Below, in pieces: positions 48,397-57,117 of a stretch of DNA of 64,000 nucleotides. The notes beneath the pieces were generated by a model. The model was given only the letters and a program-made list of their open reading frames with translations. It was not told where the DNA came from and made no database searches. Location of the stretch: contig CAWDKZ010000011.1 of assembly GCA_963803025.1 (NCBI GenBank), positions 1 through 64,000 on the forward strand. Direction: 5' to 3'. The stretch's first letter is position 1, and the number at the start of each line of letters is the position of its first letter. This DNA comes from Bog-793 sp963803025. GTDB lineage: Bacteria > Actinomycetota > Acidimicrobiia > Acidimicrobiales > Bog-793. Made by a program: the position numbers and the translations under genes.

Positions 48397-48834
48397 CGCG
48401 CGCGGCGGGAGGTGGCGCGGGCCCCACCCGCCGCCGGCCGCGCCCGGTCGTCCCGCGGCGGACGGGCCGTCGACGGACGGCCGACGCGCGCCGCGGGAAT
48501 CTCCGGCGCGGCCCGCCCGAGGGTTGCTGCGGCGATGCGAATGGTCATGGACAAGTTCCCCTGACGAGGTGAGGGTCGCGGTGAGCCGCCGGGCGGCCGT
48601 CCCGTGCCAGGGAAGTATGCCGTAGGCGCGCGCGACCGTGCCATCGTCCGGTCGGTCCTGACCGGACGACCTCGGGCGCCCTAGTGTCGGTGGCCGCGAA
48701 GGAGGACCGGGCGTGATCCGACGATGGCCGCGAGGCGGGCCGCGCCGCCAGCATCGGGCGGTCGACGGTCGGGCGGCCGCGCGCGCAGGCTGCGCCTCGC
48801 CGCTGGCGCGAGGTCGCAGCTGAGCGGGGGAGCG

Positions 48835-50568
48835 TTGGCGGACGAGCGCGGGCGCGGCCCACGGCGCTCCGGTGTCGTGCCGGCGCTGTTCCCGACGATC
48901 CTGCCGTGGCGTCACCGCTCGCTCGGCCCGGAGCTGCTCGCCGGTCTGCTGCTCGCGGCGATCGCCATCCCCGAGCAGATCGCGACGGCGCGGCTCGCGG
49001 GGATGCCGGCGACGGCGGGCCTCGCCGCGTTCATCGTCGGCTCGCTCGCGATCGCCGTCTTCGGCTCGACGGGTCCGTTGTCGGTGGGCGCGGACTCCAC
49101 GATCGCACCCGTCATCGCCGCCAGCGTCTCGTCGATCGCGCTGTCGTCGACGCCGACCTATCGGGCGGACGCCTCGTTGCTCGCGTTGCTGGTCGGGCTC
49201 ATCGTCATGGTTATCGGGCTTCTGCGGATGGCGTGGATCGCCGACATCTTGTCGGCACCGGTCGTGACGGGCTTCCTCGCCGGGGTCGGCATCGCCATCG
49301 TCCTGCGCCAGATCCCGGTCGTGCTCGGCATCACACCGGCGACCGGGCACGGGCCGGTCGAGACGACCTGGCTCGCGCTCCGGTCGATCGGCCAGGCGCA
49401 CGGCTGGACGGTCGGGATCGCCGGTTTCGTCCTCGTCGGCGTCGGCGCTGCCGAGCGGTGGAGCAAGCGGTTCCCGGGGGCGATCATCGCCCTCATCGCC
49501 AGCGCCGTCGCGGTCGCGGCGTTCCACCTGAAAGCGCACGGCGTCGACGTCCTCGGTTTCGTGCCCTCCGGGCTGCCCCACCTCGCCGTGCCCGCCTCGA
49601 GCTTCGCGGCACTGCGGTCCCTGCTGTTGCCCGCTCTCGCCATTTCACTCGTCGTGCTCGCCCAGTCGGCCGCGACCGTGCGGGGTCTCGGCGGGGCGAG
49701 CTCGGACGAGACCGGGTTCAACCGTGACCTCGTCGGGATCGGTGCCGGATCGCTCCTCGCCGGGTTCGTCGGCTCGTTCGCGCTCGACGCCAGCCCGCCG
49801 CGCACCGAGATCGTGGCGGACGCCCGGGGACGGACCCAGCTCGCCGGGCTCAGCGCAGCCGCGATCGTGCTCGTGCTCGTCGCCTTCGCGGCGTCCTGGC
49901 TCGACGACGTCCCGCACGCGACACTCGGGGCGATCCTCGCGTTGATCGGCATCCGGCTCGTCCGCGTGCCGGAGCTGCGCGCCATCCTCCGGTTCGACCG
50001 GGTCGAGTTCGGCCTCGCCTTCGTGACGATGCTCGTGGTCGCCCTCGTCGACGTGAAGTTGGGCATGGGGCTCGCGGTCACGCTCGCGGTCCTGGACCGG
50101 ACCCGCCGCACGGCGCGTCCGCGCGACGCCGTCCTCGGCCACCTTCCGGACAGTTCGAACTGGGTGCTGCCGAGCGGCGGGCTCGAGCTCGAACAGCTCC
50201 CCGGAGTCGCCGTCTACATGCTCGAGGCGCCGTTGTGGTTCGCCAACGCCGACCACGTCACCGCACGGATCCGCGCCCTCACCGCCCCGGGCTCGGGTGT
50301 CGACGCGTTCGTCCTCGACGCCGCGGCGATCTCGGACGTCGACTACACGGCGGGTCGCCAGCTCACCGGGGTGGCGCGCGAACTTGTCGCCGCGCGGGTG
50401 CACGTGGCCGTGGCCCGGGCGTCGTCGACGGTCGTGACGGAGCTCGCTCGGATCGGGTTCCTCGACGTCATCGGGGCGACGAGCCTCTACCCGACCGTCG
50501 ACGCGGCGGTCCAGGCACTCATCGCCGCGCGTCCGGCGACGGGCTCGGCGGGACCGCCACTGCCGTAG
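48835..50568 (+). CDS. SulP-family anion transporter with STAS domain
   Basis: A 577-residue secondary transporter. About eleven membrane helices begin at GPELLAGLLLAAIAIPEQIA, with the SulP core (FGSTGPLSVGADSTIAPVIA and FALDASPPRTEIVADARG). A cytoplasmic STAS domain ends the protein (GLELEQLPGVAVYMLEAPLW, DAAAISDVDYTAGRQL). Substrates of the family are sulfate, bicarbonate or other anions. TTG 48835 with GGGGGAG upstream is a guess at the start; an in-frame ATG at 48724 adds a low-complexity Arg-rich stretch. A 36-codon frame with an ideal ribosome-binding site precedes it (48713-48823). Confidence 0.88.
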   Translation: MADERGRGPRRSGVVPALFPTILPWRHRSLGPELLAGLLLAAIAIPEQIATARLAGMPATAGLAAFIVGSLAIAVFGSTGPLSVGADSTIAPVIAASVSSIALSSTPTYRADASLLALLVGLIVMVIGLLRMAWIADILSAPVVTGFLAGVGIAIVLRQIPVVLGITPATGHGPVETTWLALRSIGQAHGWTVGIAGFVLVGVGAAERWSKRFPGAIIALIASAVAVAAFHLKAHGVDVLGFVPSGLPHLAVPASSFAALRSLLLPALAISLVVLAQSAATVRGLGGASSDETGFNRDLVGIGAGSLLAGFVGSFALDASPPRTEIVADARGRTQLAGLSAAAIVLVLVAFAASWLDDVPHATLGAILALIGIRLVRVPELRAILRFDRVEFGLAFVTMLVVALVDVKLGMGLAVTLAVLDRTRRTARPRDAVLGHLPDSSNWVLPSGGLELEQLPGVAVYMLEAPLWFANADHVTARIRALTAPGSGVDAFVLDAAAISDVDYTAGRQLTGVARELVAARVHVAVARASSTVVTELARIGFLDVIGATSLYPTVDAAVQALIAARPATGSAGPPLP

Positions 50569-50624
50569 GGTTGTCCGTCGCCGCCGCGTGTCGCGACGGC
50601 GTGCCCGGCCAGACTGGAGTCGCG

Positions 50625-51281
50625 ATGATCAACGTCTTCCTCCTCGACGATCACGAGGTGGTGCGCGCCGGCCTGCGGGATCTGTTGGAGAACGCCGACG
50701 AGAACATCGCCGTCGTCGGTGAGGCCTCGACCGCGGCGGAGGCACTCGCCCGCATCGCCACGATCCGCCCGGACGTCGCGATCCTCGACGTCCGGCTAGG
50801 CGAGGGGGAGACCGACGGCATCGCCGTCTGTCGGGAGATCCGTTCGGCGCACCCGGAGATCGCCTGCCTCATGCTCACCTCGTTCGCCGACGACGAGGCC
50901 CTGTTCGCGGCGATCATGGCCGGCGCCGCCGGCTATCTCCTGAAAGAGGTGCGCGGACGGGACATCGTCGGCAGCGTGAAACGGGCGGCGCGGGGCGAGT
51001 CCCTGCTCGACCCGGCATTGACCCAGAAGCTGATCGACCGGATGAGGACCGGCGGACCCGAGGACGAGCGCCTCGCCCGCCTGACGGCACGGGAGCGGCG
51101 AGTGCTCGATCTCGTCGCGGAGGGCAAGACGAACCGGGAGATCGGCGCTGAGCTGTACCTCGCGGAGAAGACCGTGAAGAACTACGTCTCGAACATCCTT
51201 TCCAAGCTCGGTATGCAGAGGCGGACCGAGGCGGCGGTCTTCGTGGCGCGCCTCGCCGACAAGGAGCACCGCTTGCGCTAG
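50625..51281 (+). CDS. NarL/DevR-type response regulator
   Basis: A 218-residue regulator. The receiver (INVFLLDDHEVVRAGLRDLL, phospho-Asp in VAILDVRLGEGETDG, LMLTSFADDEA, YLLKEVRGRD) is followed by a LuxR-type HTH (LTARERRVLDLVAEGKTNRE, LAEKTVKNYVSNILSKLGM). The K-T-V-K-N-Y-V recognition helix is close to DevR/DosR of mycobacteria. No histidine kinase is adjacent, so it is an orphan here. ATG 50625 follows GGAGTCGCG. Confidence 0.93.
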   Translation: MINVFLLDDHEVVRAGLRDLLENADENIAVVGEASTAAEALARIATIRPDVAILDVRLGEGETDGIAVCREIRSAHPEIACLMLTSFADDEALFAAIMAGAAGYLLKEVRGRDIVGSVKRAARGESLLDPALTQKLIDRMRTGGPEDERLARLTARERRVLDLVAEGKTNREIGAELYLAEKTVKNYVSNILSKLGMQRRTEAAVFVARLADKEHRLR

Positions 51282-51316
51282 CCGGCGGTGCCAACCGACG
51301 GCGGGCCGTCCGGCTG

Positions 51317-52270
51317 CTACGCCGTCAGCGGCCGGTCGAAGGCCCTCCAGCGCCGCTTCAGCGTGGCGAGGTCCTTGCCGAGACCGTGGAGCGACCTTGC
51401 CGCGGCGAGCCGCTCGATGACGACGAGCTGCCCGGCGATGAAGGCGCATTGGAAACGCTCCCCGGCGACACGCGCGAGGAACGCCTCGGCGAACAGCGCG
51501 TCACGGTGGTCGCCGAGCCGGTCCTGTACCGCCGCCGCCGTCGTCGCGAGGCGCGCGGCGCGCTGACCGAACACCCCGGAGGCGAGTTCGGCGGCGTAGC
51601 GGAGCTCTTTCGCGCGGATCCGCAGCGCGTGCAGGTTGGCCTCGTTCGGTGACTCGCGTGAACGGCGTGCCGCTTCCCTCACGTTGCGCCACGGGCGCCG
51701 GAGAAGGCTGCCGAGGGCGGCCCGTGACTCCTCGTCGGCGCGCGCCGTGAGCGGCGGCTGCAGCGCGACGAGCCGGTCGATGTGGCCGAGGACGGTCTCG
51801 TAGCGCGGGAGCGCCCGGGCGCTCGCCAGGCGGAACGTCACGTTGCTGCGCTGCAGGGCGACCGCGGCGAAGAGGCTCTCGAGGGCGTCCGGGTCGGCGT
51901 CGGGCTCGGTGTGCAAGGTGATCCGCAGCGCGAGCACGTCGAGGTTGCGGACTTCGCCGAGGAGCTGTGAGAACCAGCCGATGTCGGCGCGTGCCGCGCT
52001 CGCCCACCCGGGCTCGACGACGGCGCGGAACGTGCGCAGAAGCGACCGGATCCTGCGGAGCGCGACGCGCGCGGCATGGAGATCCTCGGCGTCGCGGTCC
52101 TCGGCGGTCCGGTCGCTGTCGTGCGCGAGGAACGATTCCGCGGCGCGGCGGAGCGCCTCGGCGACGAGGTCCCCGATGTGATCCACGACGGGCGTCGTGG
52201 CGGGCACGGCCGCGTCGGTCGCGAAGAAGGCGTCATCTGACGGTTCAGCGGTGAGGTAGGGATCGAACAC
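51317..52270 (-). CDS. CHAD-domain protein
   Basis: A 317-residue helical protein. The CHAD pattern of conserved His and basic residues is visible: DLHAARVALRRIRSLLRTF, NLHALRIRAKELRYAAEL and VQDRLGDHRDALFAEAFL. CHAD domains bind polyphosphate and are often found at polyphosphate granules. No adenylate-cyclase-like CYTH domain is fused to it, although this pairing is common. The first 40 residues are acidic and probably flexible. It starts at GTG and is convergent with the response regulator. Confidence 0.9.
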   Translation of the reverse strand: MFDPYLTAEPSDDAFFATDAAVPATTPVVDHIGDLVAEALRRAAESFLAHDSDRTAEDRDAEDLHAARVALRRIRSLLRTFRAVVEPGWASAARADIGWFSQLLGEVRNLDVLALRITLHTEPDADPDALESLFAAVALQRSNVTFRLASARALPRYETVLGHIDRLVALQPPLTARADEESRAALGSLLRRPWRNVREAARRSRESPNEANLHALRIRAKELRYAAELASGVFGQRAARLATTAAAVQDRLGDHRDALFAEAFLARVAGERFQCAFIAGQLVVIERLAAARSLHGLGKDLATLKRRWRAFDRPLTA

Positions 52271-52455
52271 TCGCCACGATCGTAGGCGGGCGTCGCATCG
52301 AGCGTGCCCGGCGGGTGCCGTTCGCCGCCGGACGCGTCACAACTGACGACGCGACGCTCACACTCTTCTCACGGATTCGTCGATCCCTGCTGACAGCGGC
52401 GTCGCACGATGGGGGCGTTCCGTTGATTCCCAGTGACTCGACCAAGGAGCGCACG

Positions 52456-53226
52456 ATGAAGTTCCGACACATGGCACCGCTGGTCGCCGGCGCGGCGATG
52501 ATGGTCGTCGCCTCGCTCGGCGTCGTCTCGACGGCCTCGGCCGACACGACCACGACGACGACACCGGCGTCTCTCTCGCAGATGCAGGCGAAGCTCGAGG
52601 CAGAGCTCGCCGCCCGTCAGACCCAGCTCAGCACGCTCACGACCGACGTGTCGAGCTCCAAGACACTGACCGGGTCGGACGCCGCCGCGCTGTCGTCGAG
52701 CCTGTCGACCGAGACGTCGAACATCGGCGCGCTCGTCACCAAGGTCCCGACCGACACCACGGTCGCCGAGCTCCGCGTCGACGCGCAGGCGATGTTCCGG
52801 GACAACAGGGTCTTCGACGTCATGACTCCGCAGGTGCACCTCACCATCGCGGCGGACTCGGTGCATGCGAACGCCGGCACGATCCTCGCCGACGGTCCCA
52901 CGATCACCGCGGCGTTGGCGGCCCGCACCAGCGACAAGGGCTATGCCCGCGTCGAGGCGCTGTTCACGTCCCTGACCGCGAAGGCGACCGATGCGCAGTC
53001 TGCGCTGACCAGCGTCTCGTCCGACGTGCTGGCACAGACACCCGCCGGGTGGCCGGGCAACGCCCACGTCTTCGTCCAGGCGAAGGTCGAGATCCTGCGT
53101 GCCCGCATCGACCTCGCCTATGCCCGGGCCGAGCTCCGGCTCGTCGAGCGCTGGATCAGCCGCTACCCGGTTCCGGCCGGTGCGACCGGCACGAGCACCA
53201 CCACCACGACCACGGCGAACGGATAG
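52456..53226 (+). CDS. Secreted helical protein of unknown function
   Basis: A 256-residue protein. The signal peptide (MKFRHMAPLVAGAAMMVVAS to TASADT) is clear. The mature protein is mostly helical and rich in Ala, Thr and Ser (MQAKLEAELAARQTQLSTLT; VQAKVEILRARIDLAYARAE), bounded by Thr runs at both ends (TTTTTT near residue 35 and again near the C-terminus). A conserved pattern of leucines suggests a coiled coil. AAGGAG lies upstream of ATG 52456. I do not recognise a family; similar actinobacterial proteins lie in the cell envelope. Confidence 0.8.
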   Translation: MKFRHMAPLVAGAAMMVVASLGVVSTASADTTTTTTPASLSQMQAKLEAELAARQTQLSTLTTDVSSSKTLTGSDAAALSSSLSTETSNIGALVTKVPTDTTVAELRVDAQAMFRDNRVFDVMTPQVHLTIAADSVHANAGTILADGPTITAALAARTSDKGYARVEALFTSLTAKATDAQSALTSVSSDVLAQTPAGWPGNAHVFVQAKVEILRARIDLAYARAELRLVERWISRYPVPAGATGTSTTTTTTANG

Positions 53227-53247
53227 GCCGAACGCGACCTGCATCGC

Positions 53248-53264
53248 CCGACGTCTTTCGTCGG
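53248..53264 (+). terminator. Terminator-like hairpin after the secreted protein gene
   Basis: CCGACG-TCTTT-CGTCGG, 22 bp after the stop codon. Perfect 6-bp stem, no T run behind it. It may end the plus-strand transcript before the convergent murT-gatD fusion gene. Confidence 0.5.
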
Positions 53265-53426
53265 ACCTGAGAGTCTGACGAAGCGGGCGGACGTCGCATC
53301 GTTCTTGCGGTCGGCGGCAGGATCGGGGCCCGCTTTCCCCCGCGGCTCCGGTCCTGCTGTCGCGTCCGGGGACCTCCGGATCCTCCCCAGCCGTGGGCAC
53401 CCGCGCCGTCGCGGGACGCGCGTCGC

Positions 53427-55499
53427 CTAGCGAAGGTCGCGATGACGACGCAGCCGCTCGGCGCGCAGCGCCCGCTCCTCGTCGTCGGGAAGGGCTTCGA
53501 GCCGGCGGCCGGTGGCGAGAGCGAGGAGGAGATCGGCGACGGCCGGGTTGCGGGCGAGGACCGGTCCGTGGAGGTAGGTGCCGAAAACCCTGCCCGCGAC
53601 GGCCCCGTCGACGGCGCCGAAGCCGTTCCCGATCCCCGCCGTGACGCGCGCGAACGGCCGGAGCTGCGGACCGAGTCGCGTGCGCGCTTGGTGGTTCTCG
53701 AAGCCGCTCAGTGTCTCGAGTGGGACCGGCCAGGCCTCGTCGACGAGTGGGACCGCGACGACCTCACCGACGGCGCGGCGTTCGGCGGTGCGCCCGGTCG
53801 AGGCGTCGACGAGGCCGACGCCTTCGTGGTCACGTCCGTCAGCTCCGGGAAAGACGGTCCCGACGATCTGGAATCCCGCGCACACCGCGAGCACCGTCGC
53901 GCCGCCGGCGACCGCCCGGGCGAGCGCGCCGTCGCGCAGACGCTCGGCGGAGTGGATCTGTGGTCCGTCCTCACCCCCCCCGAGGCAGTAGATGTCGCCC
54001 GAGGTCGGCAGGGGCCGATCGGACGGTGCCGCGACGAGCTCGACGGGGAAACCCCGCCACGCGGCCCGGTTCTCGAGCACGCGGCCGTTGCCGTAGTCGC
54101 CGTAGGTCCCGAGCAGATCAGGGTGGACGACGACGACCCGCAAGCGGGACTCGCCGGCGCGTCGGCTCGTTGCCGGGCGGGCGGGCGCGACGGGGAGCGG
54201 CGGCGGGGGTGCGGCGGCGGGCGTTGGCTCAGCCGGGCGCGCCCGGTGGGCGAGACGGCGCCGCATCACCTGGAAGGCGGTGTAGTTACCGATGTAGTCG
54301 ACGCGGCCGTCGCCGGCGATCTCGACGGCGCGCAGAGGATCCGCCTCGACGACGTGCCGCGCCCCGGCGTGGCGGAGACGCACCGCGAGGTCGAGCCGGC
54401 GATCGCCGCTCGCGACGACGAACCGGTCGCCGATCCGCTCGAACGGGACGTCCCACAGCCAGGAGGGATCGTGGCCGTCGGCGGAACGGGCATTGATGCC
54501 GATGACGAGCGGGACGTGGTCGGTTTCGACGAGCCCGAGCAGTTCGGTCCAGCCGGCGGGGTTCTTCGCCAGCAACAGGCGGACCGTGCGACCACGGTGG
54601 CCGACGACAGCGAAACGTCCGGCGACCTCCGTGACGCGGCGCGCGGCCTGCAGTGCCTCGGGGATCGTGACACCGAGCGCCGTCGCCGCGAGCGCCGCCA
54701 TCGCCGCGTTCGCCCGGTTGAAGCGCCCAGGGAGCGAGAGCTCGATCCGGTGCGAGCCCCCGTCGGCGAGGACGAGGTTCTCGCCGACGACGGCCGCGGC
54801 GGGATCCGGCCGAGAAAAGCCACAGCTGCAGCGCCACGCCGCGCCGCCGTCGCTGTCGGCCTCGCGCTCGAACGTGATGCGGCCGTCACAGGCCGGACAG
54901 TGGTAGGCGTCCTCGTGCCACAGCGAACCGGCCGCGACCCACACGACGTGCCGTGCTTGACCGGCGGCGTAGGCGACGAGCGGGTCGTCGGCGTTCGCCA
55001 CGACGGTCGCGTCGAGGCCCTCCAAGGTGTGGCGCCAACGCGCCGCGACCATCCGGACCTCGCTCATCCGGTCGAGCTGGTCGCGCGAGAGGTTGAGGAG
55101 GACGATCACCGCGGGGTCGAGAACGTGCGCCGCGATCTCGAGATACCGCTCGTCGACCTCGAGAACGGCCGGTGCCCCGGCGGGCGAGTGGGCGAGCGCG
55201 CTCACGAGGCCCGCCGGCATGTTCGCCCCGAAGCCTGACGAAGCGACCGTCCCGGGTCCCCCGAGCGCCTCGACGAGGAGTCGCGTCGTCGTCGTCTTGC
55301 CGTTCGTCCCGGTGACGAGGGCGACGCGCCTGGCGTGACCGAGCGTGTCGAGGAGGTCGGGGGCGATGAGGAGTCCGACCCGACCGCCGATCGTCGAGCC
55401 GCTGCCGAGCCGCAGGGCGCGGGAGAGCCGGCTCGTCGCGCGTAGCGCCCGCGTCGCGACCGCCGCTCGCAGGGGGCTCGTCGCTGGAGAAGTCGCCAC
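53427..55499 (-). CDS. murT-gatD: MurT-GatD fusion: lipid II isoglutaminyl synthase in one polypeptide
   Basis: A 690-residue protein joining two enzymes normally made from adjacent genes. Residues 1-415 are MurT, a Mur-ligase-like part with the ATP loop GTNGKTTTT (64-72), a Cys4 zinc ribbon (C201, C204, C224, C226) and the GatD-activating DPSWLWD (D350). A Pro/Ala-rich linker (about 418-450) follows. Residues 451-690 are GatD, a class I-like glutamine amidotransferase with nucleophile C540 (LAVCAGFQIVG) and H644 (FGTYLHGPVL). The complex amidates D-iso-glutamate of lipid II, needed for cross-linking in many Gram-positives. No stop or frameshift separates the parts. Start at 55499; no strong ribosome-binding site. 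Confidence 0.9.
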   Translation of the reverse strand: MATSPATSPLRAAVATRALRATSRLSRALRLGSGSTIGGRVGLLIAPDLLDTLGHARRVALVTGTNGKTTTTRLLVEALGGPGTVASSGFGANMPAGLVSALAHSPAGAPAVLEVDERYLEIAAHVLDPAVIVLLNLSRDQLDRMSEVRMVAARWRHTLEGLDATVVANADDPLVAYAAGQARHVVWVAAGSLWHEDAYHCPACDGRITFEREADSDGGAAWRCSCGFSRPDPAAAVVGENLVLADGGSHRIELSLPGRFNRANAAMAALAATALGVTIPEALQAARRVTEVAGRFAVVGHRGRTVRLLLAKNPAGWTELLGLVETDHVPLVIGINARSADGHDPSWLWDVPFERIGDRFVVASGDRRLDLAVRLRHAGARHVVEADPLRAVEIAGDGRVDYIGNYTAFQVMRRRLAHRARPAEPTPAAAPPPPLPVAPARPATSRRAGESRLRVVVVHPDLLGTYGDYGNGRVLENRAAWRGFPVELVAAPSDRPLPTSGDIYCLGGGEDGPQIHSAERLRDGALARAVAGGATVLAVCAGFQIVGTVFPGADGRDHEGVGLVDASTGRTAERRAVGEVVAVPLVDEAWPVPLETLSGFENHQARTRLGPQLRPFARVTAGIGNGFGAVDGAVAGRVFGTYLHGPVLARNPAVADLLLALATGRRLEALPDDEERALRAERLRRHRDLR

Positions 55500-55630
55500 G
55501 CCAGCTCCCTCTGTCGTCCGGACCGTCCGGCGGTCGCCGAGAAGACGCTAGAGGTTGCGGGCGCGCCGTAGCGACCGGGCGGGCGAGCCGTGGCTTCTCG
55601 TCGGACGTGGTGGGCGGGTACGGTCGGTCG

Positions 55631-56514
55631 GTGCCGGACGTCGTGTTCGTCGGGGTTTCGACGGGGCAATCGCTCGTCCATCGCGTCTGGCCAGTCTGGC
55701 AGCCCCTGTTGGGCACGACGTGCGGGGTGCGCGGCACCGACCTCGGCCTCGGCGTCGGCGACGAGGACTACGTGGGGCTCCTCGAGCGCCTCCGGAACGA
55801 CGAAAGCGCGGCCGGCGCCGTCATCACCGCCCACAAGGTGCGTGTCTACGCGGCCGGCGAGGCCTGCTTCGCGCGCCTCGACCCGCTCTCGCTCGCCTGT
55901 CGGGAGGTCAACGCGATCCGTCGCACGACAGGTGGCCTGTGGGGCTGGGCTCGAGACCCGATCTCGGTCGGGCGGGTCGTCGACCGCATCTGGCCGAGCC
56001 GGGAAGGACAGGTCGTCTGTCTCGGCGCGGGGGGCACGGCGAGGGCCCTCGCACACCACCTCGCGGCCCGCGCCGAGGTGGAGTTCGTCTGCGCCGACCG
56101 GGACCCGGCCGCGGTGGGTGAACTCGTCCGCCGGCTCGCCGGGCGAGCCGTCGGTCATGTCGGCGAAGGACCGTGGGACGACCTCGTCGGCTCGGCGCCA
56201 CCCGGATCGCTCGTCGTCAACGCCACGGGAATGGGCAAGGACCGTCCGGGCACGCCGATCTCAGACGGGGCGCGTTTCCCGCCCGCGCCGTGGTGTGGGA
56301 GCTCAACTACCGGGGGGAGCTCGAGTTCCTCGGGCAGGCCCGCCGCCAGGCCGACGCGACCCGGCTCGAGGTCCACGACGGCTGGCAGCTCTTCTGCCAC
56401 GGTTGGGCCGCGGCCCTCTCCGTCGTCCTCGACCTCGCCGACGAGGCCGATCTCGGCGACCGCCTGATGCGGGCGGCCGCGGCCTGGCGTCCGCCGGGCG
56501 GCGGAGACGAGTGA
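55631..56514 (+). pseudogene. Shikimate dehydrogenase (AroE)-like gene with a -1 frameshift
   Basis: Reads as an AroE-family protein: VFVGVSTGQSLVHRVWP, the VITAHK lysine segment, REVNAIRRTTGGL, the NADP motif VVCLGAGGTARALAHHL and LVVNATGMGKDRPGTPIS. At about 56275-56290 (GTTTCCCGCCCGCGCC) the frame must drop to the -1 frame to give AVVWELNYRGELEFLGQARR and the C-terminal WQLFCHGWAAALSVVLDL up to 56514. One extra C would restore a 294-residue protein. GTG 55631 is the assumed start. It is divergent from the MurT-GatD gene. It may be a paralogue of the main AroE; quinate or another substrate is possible. Confidence 0.8.
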
Positions 56515-56653
56515 CACGGCCCCGTCGGCCGGTTCGCCGGGCGCGGCGCGCCCTGCAACCGGCGGCGCCCGGTCGCGCCCGGGGCCGCCGGCAATGTCCG
56601 GATCCGCCGGCGGCGGGCACTAAGGTCATTTGCCACCGAGGAGGAGCGCGCCC

Positions 56654-57013
56654 GTGCCGGAGTCTCACCCCGCCAGCCCCGACGTACCCGAGATCGAACC
56701 GTCCGAGGCCGTGCAGCTGGTCGGCGCAGGCGCGGTGATCCTCGACGTGCGAGAGACCGACGAGTTCTCCCAGGGCCGCGCCAAGGGCGCGTTCCACATC
56801 CCTTTCAGCTCGCTCGCCGATCGCCTCGCGGAGGTTCCGGTCGACCGTCCCGTCATCGTGGTGTGCCGCTCCGGGGGGCGCTCGTATTGGGCGGCGAAGT
56901 CGCTCGCGACGCGGGGCTACGTCTCGATGAACCTCGCTGGCGGGATGCACGCCTGGCACGACGAGGGGCTACCGGTCGTGCGCGACGACGGCTCGCCCGG
57001 GGTCGTCGCCTAG
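56654..57013 (+). CDS. Single-domain rhodanese-like protein
   Basis: A 119-residue rhodanese-fold protein. The N-terminal motif AVILDVRETDEFSQGRAKGA, with HIPFSSLADRL, leads to the active-site loop VVCRSGGRS, whose Cys would carry the persulfide. It ends GGMHAWHDEGLPV, the usual rhodanese C-terminus. GTG 56654 lies after a GAGGAGG-type site. It probably moves sulfur or detoxifies thiols; the partner is unknown. It stands alone in front of tldD, with 104 bp between. Confidence 0.92.
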   Translation: MPESHPASPDVPEIEPSEAVQLVGAGAVILDVRETDEFSQGRAKGAFHIPFSSLADRLAEVPVDRPVIVVCRSGGRSYWAAKSLATRGYVSMNLAGGMHAWHDEGLPVVRDDGSPGVVA

Positions 57014-57117
57014 CGGCGACGAGGCTCGGTCGCGACCGGTGCTCTTGGCAACGGCGGGCCCGGACGGCGGCTCCGTGCGATCTCCCCGCCGCCGAGCGGC
57101 AGGTCCCGAGGAGGGTG

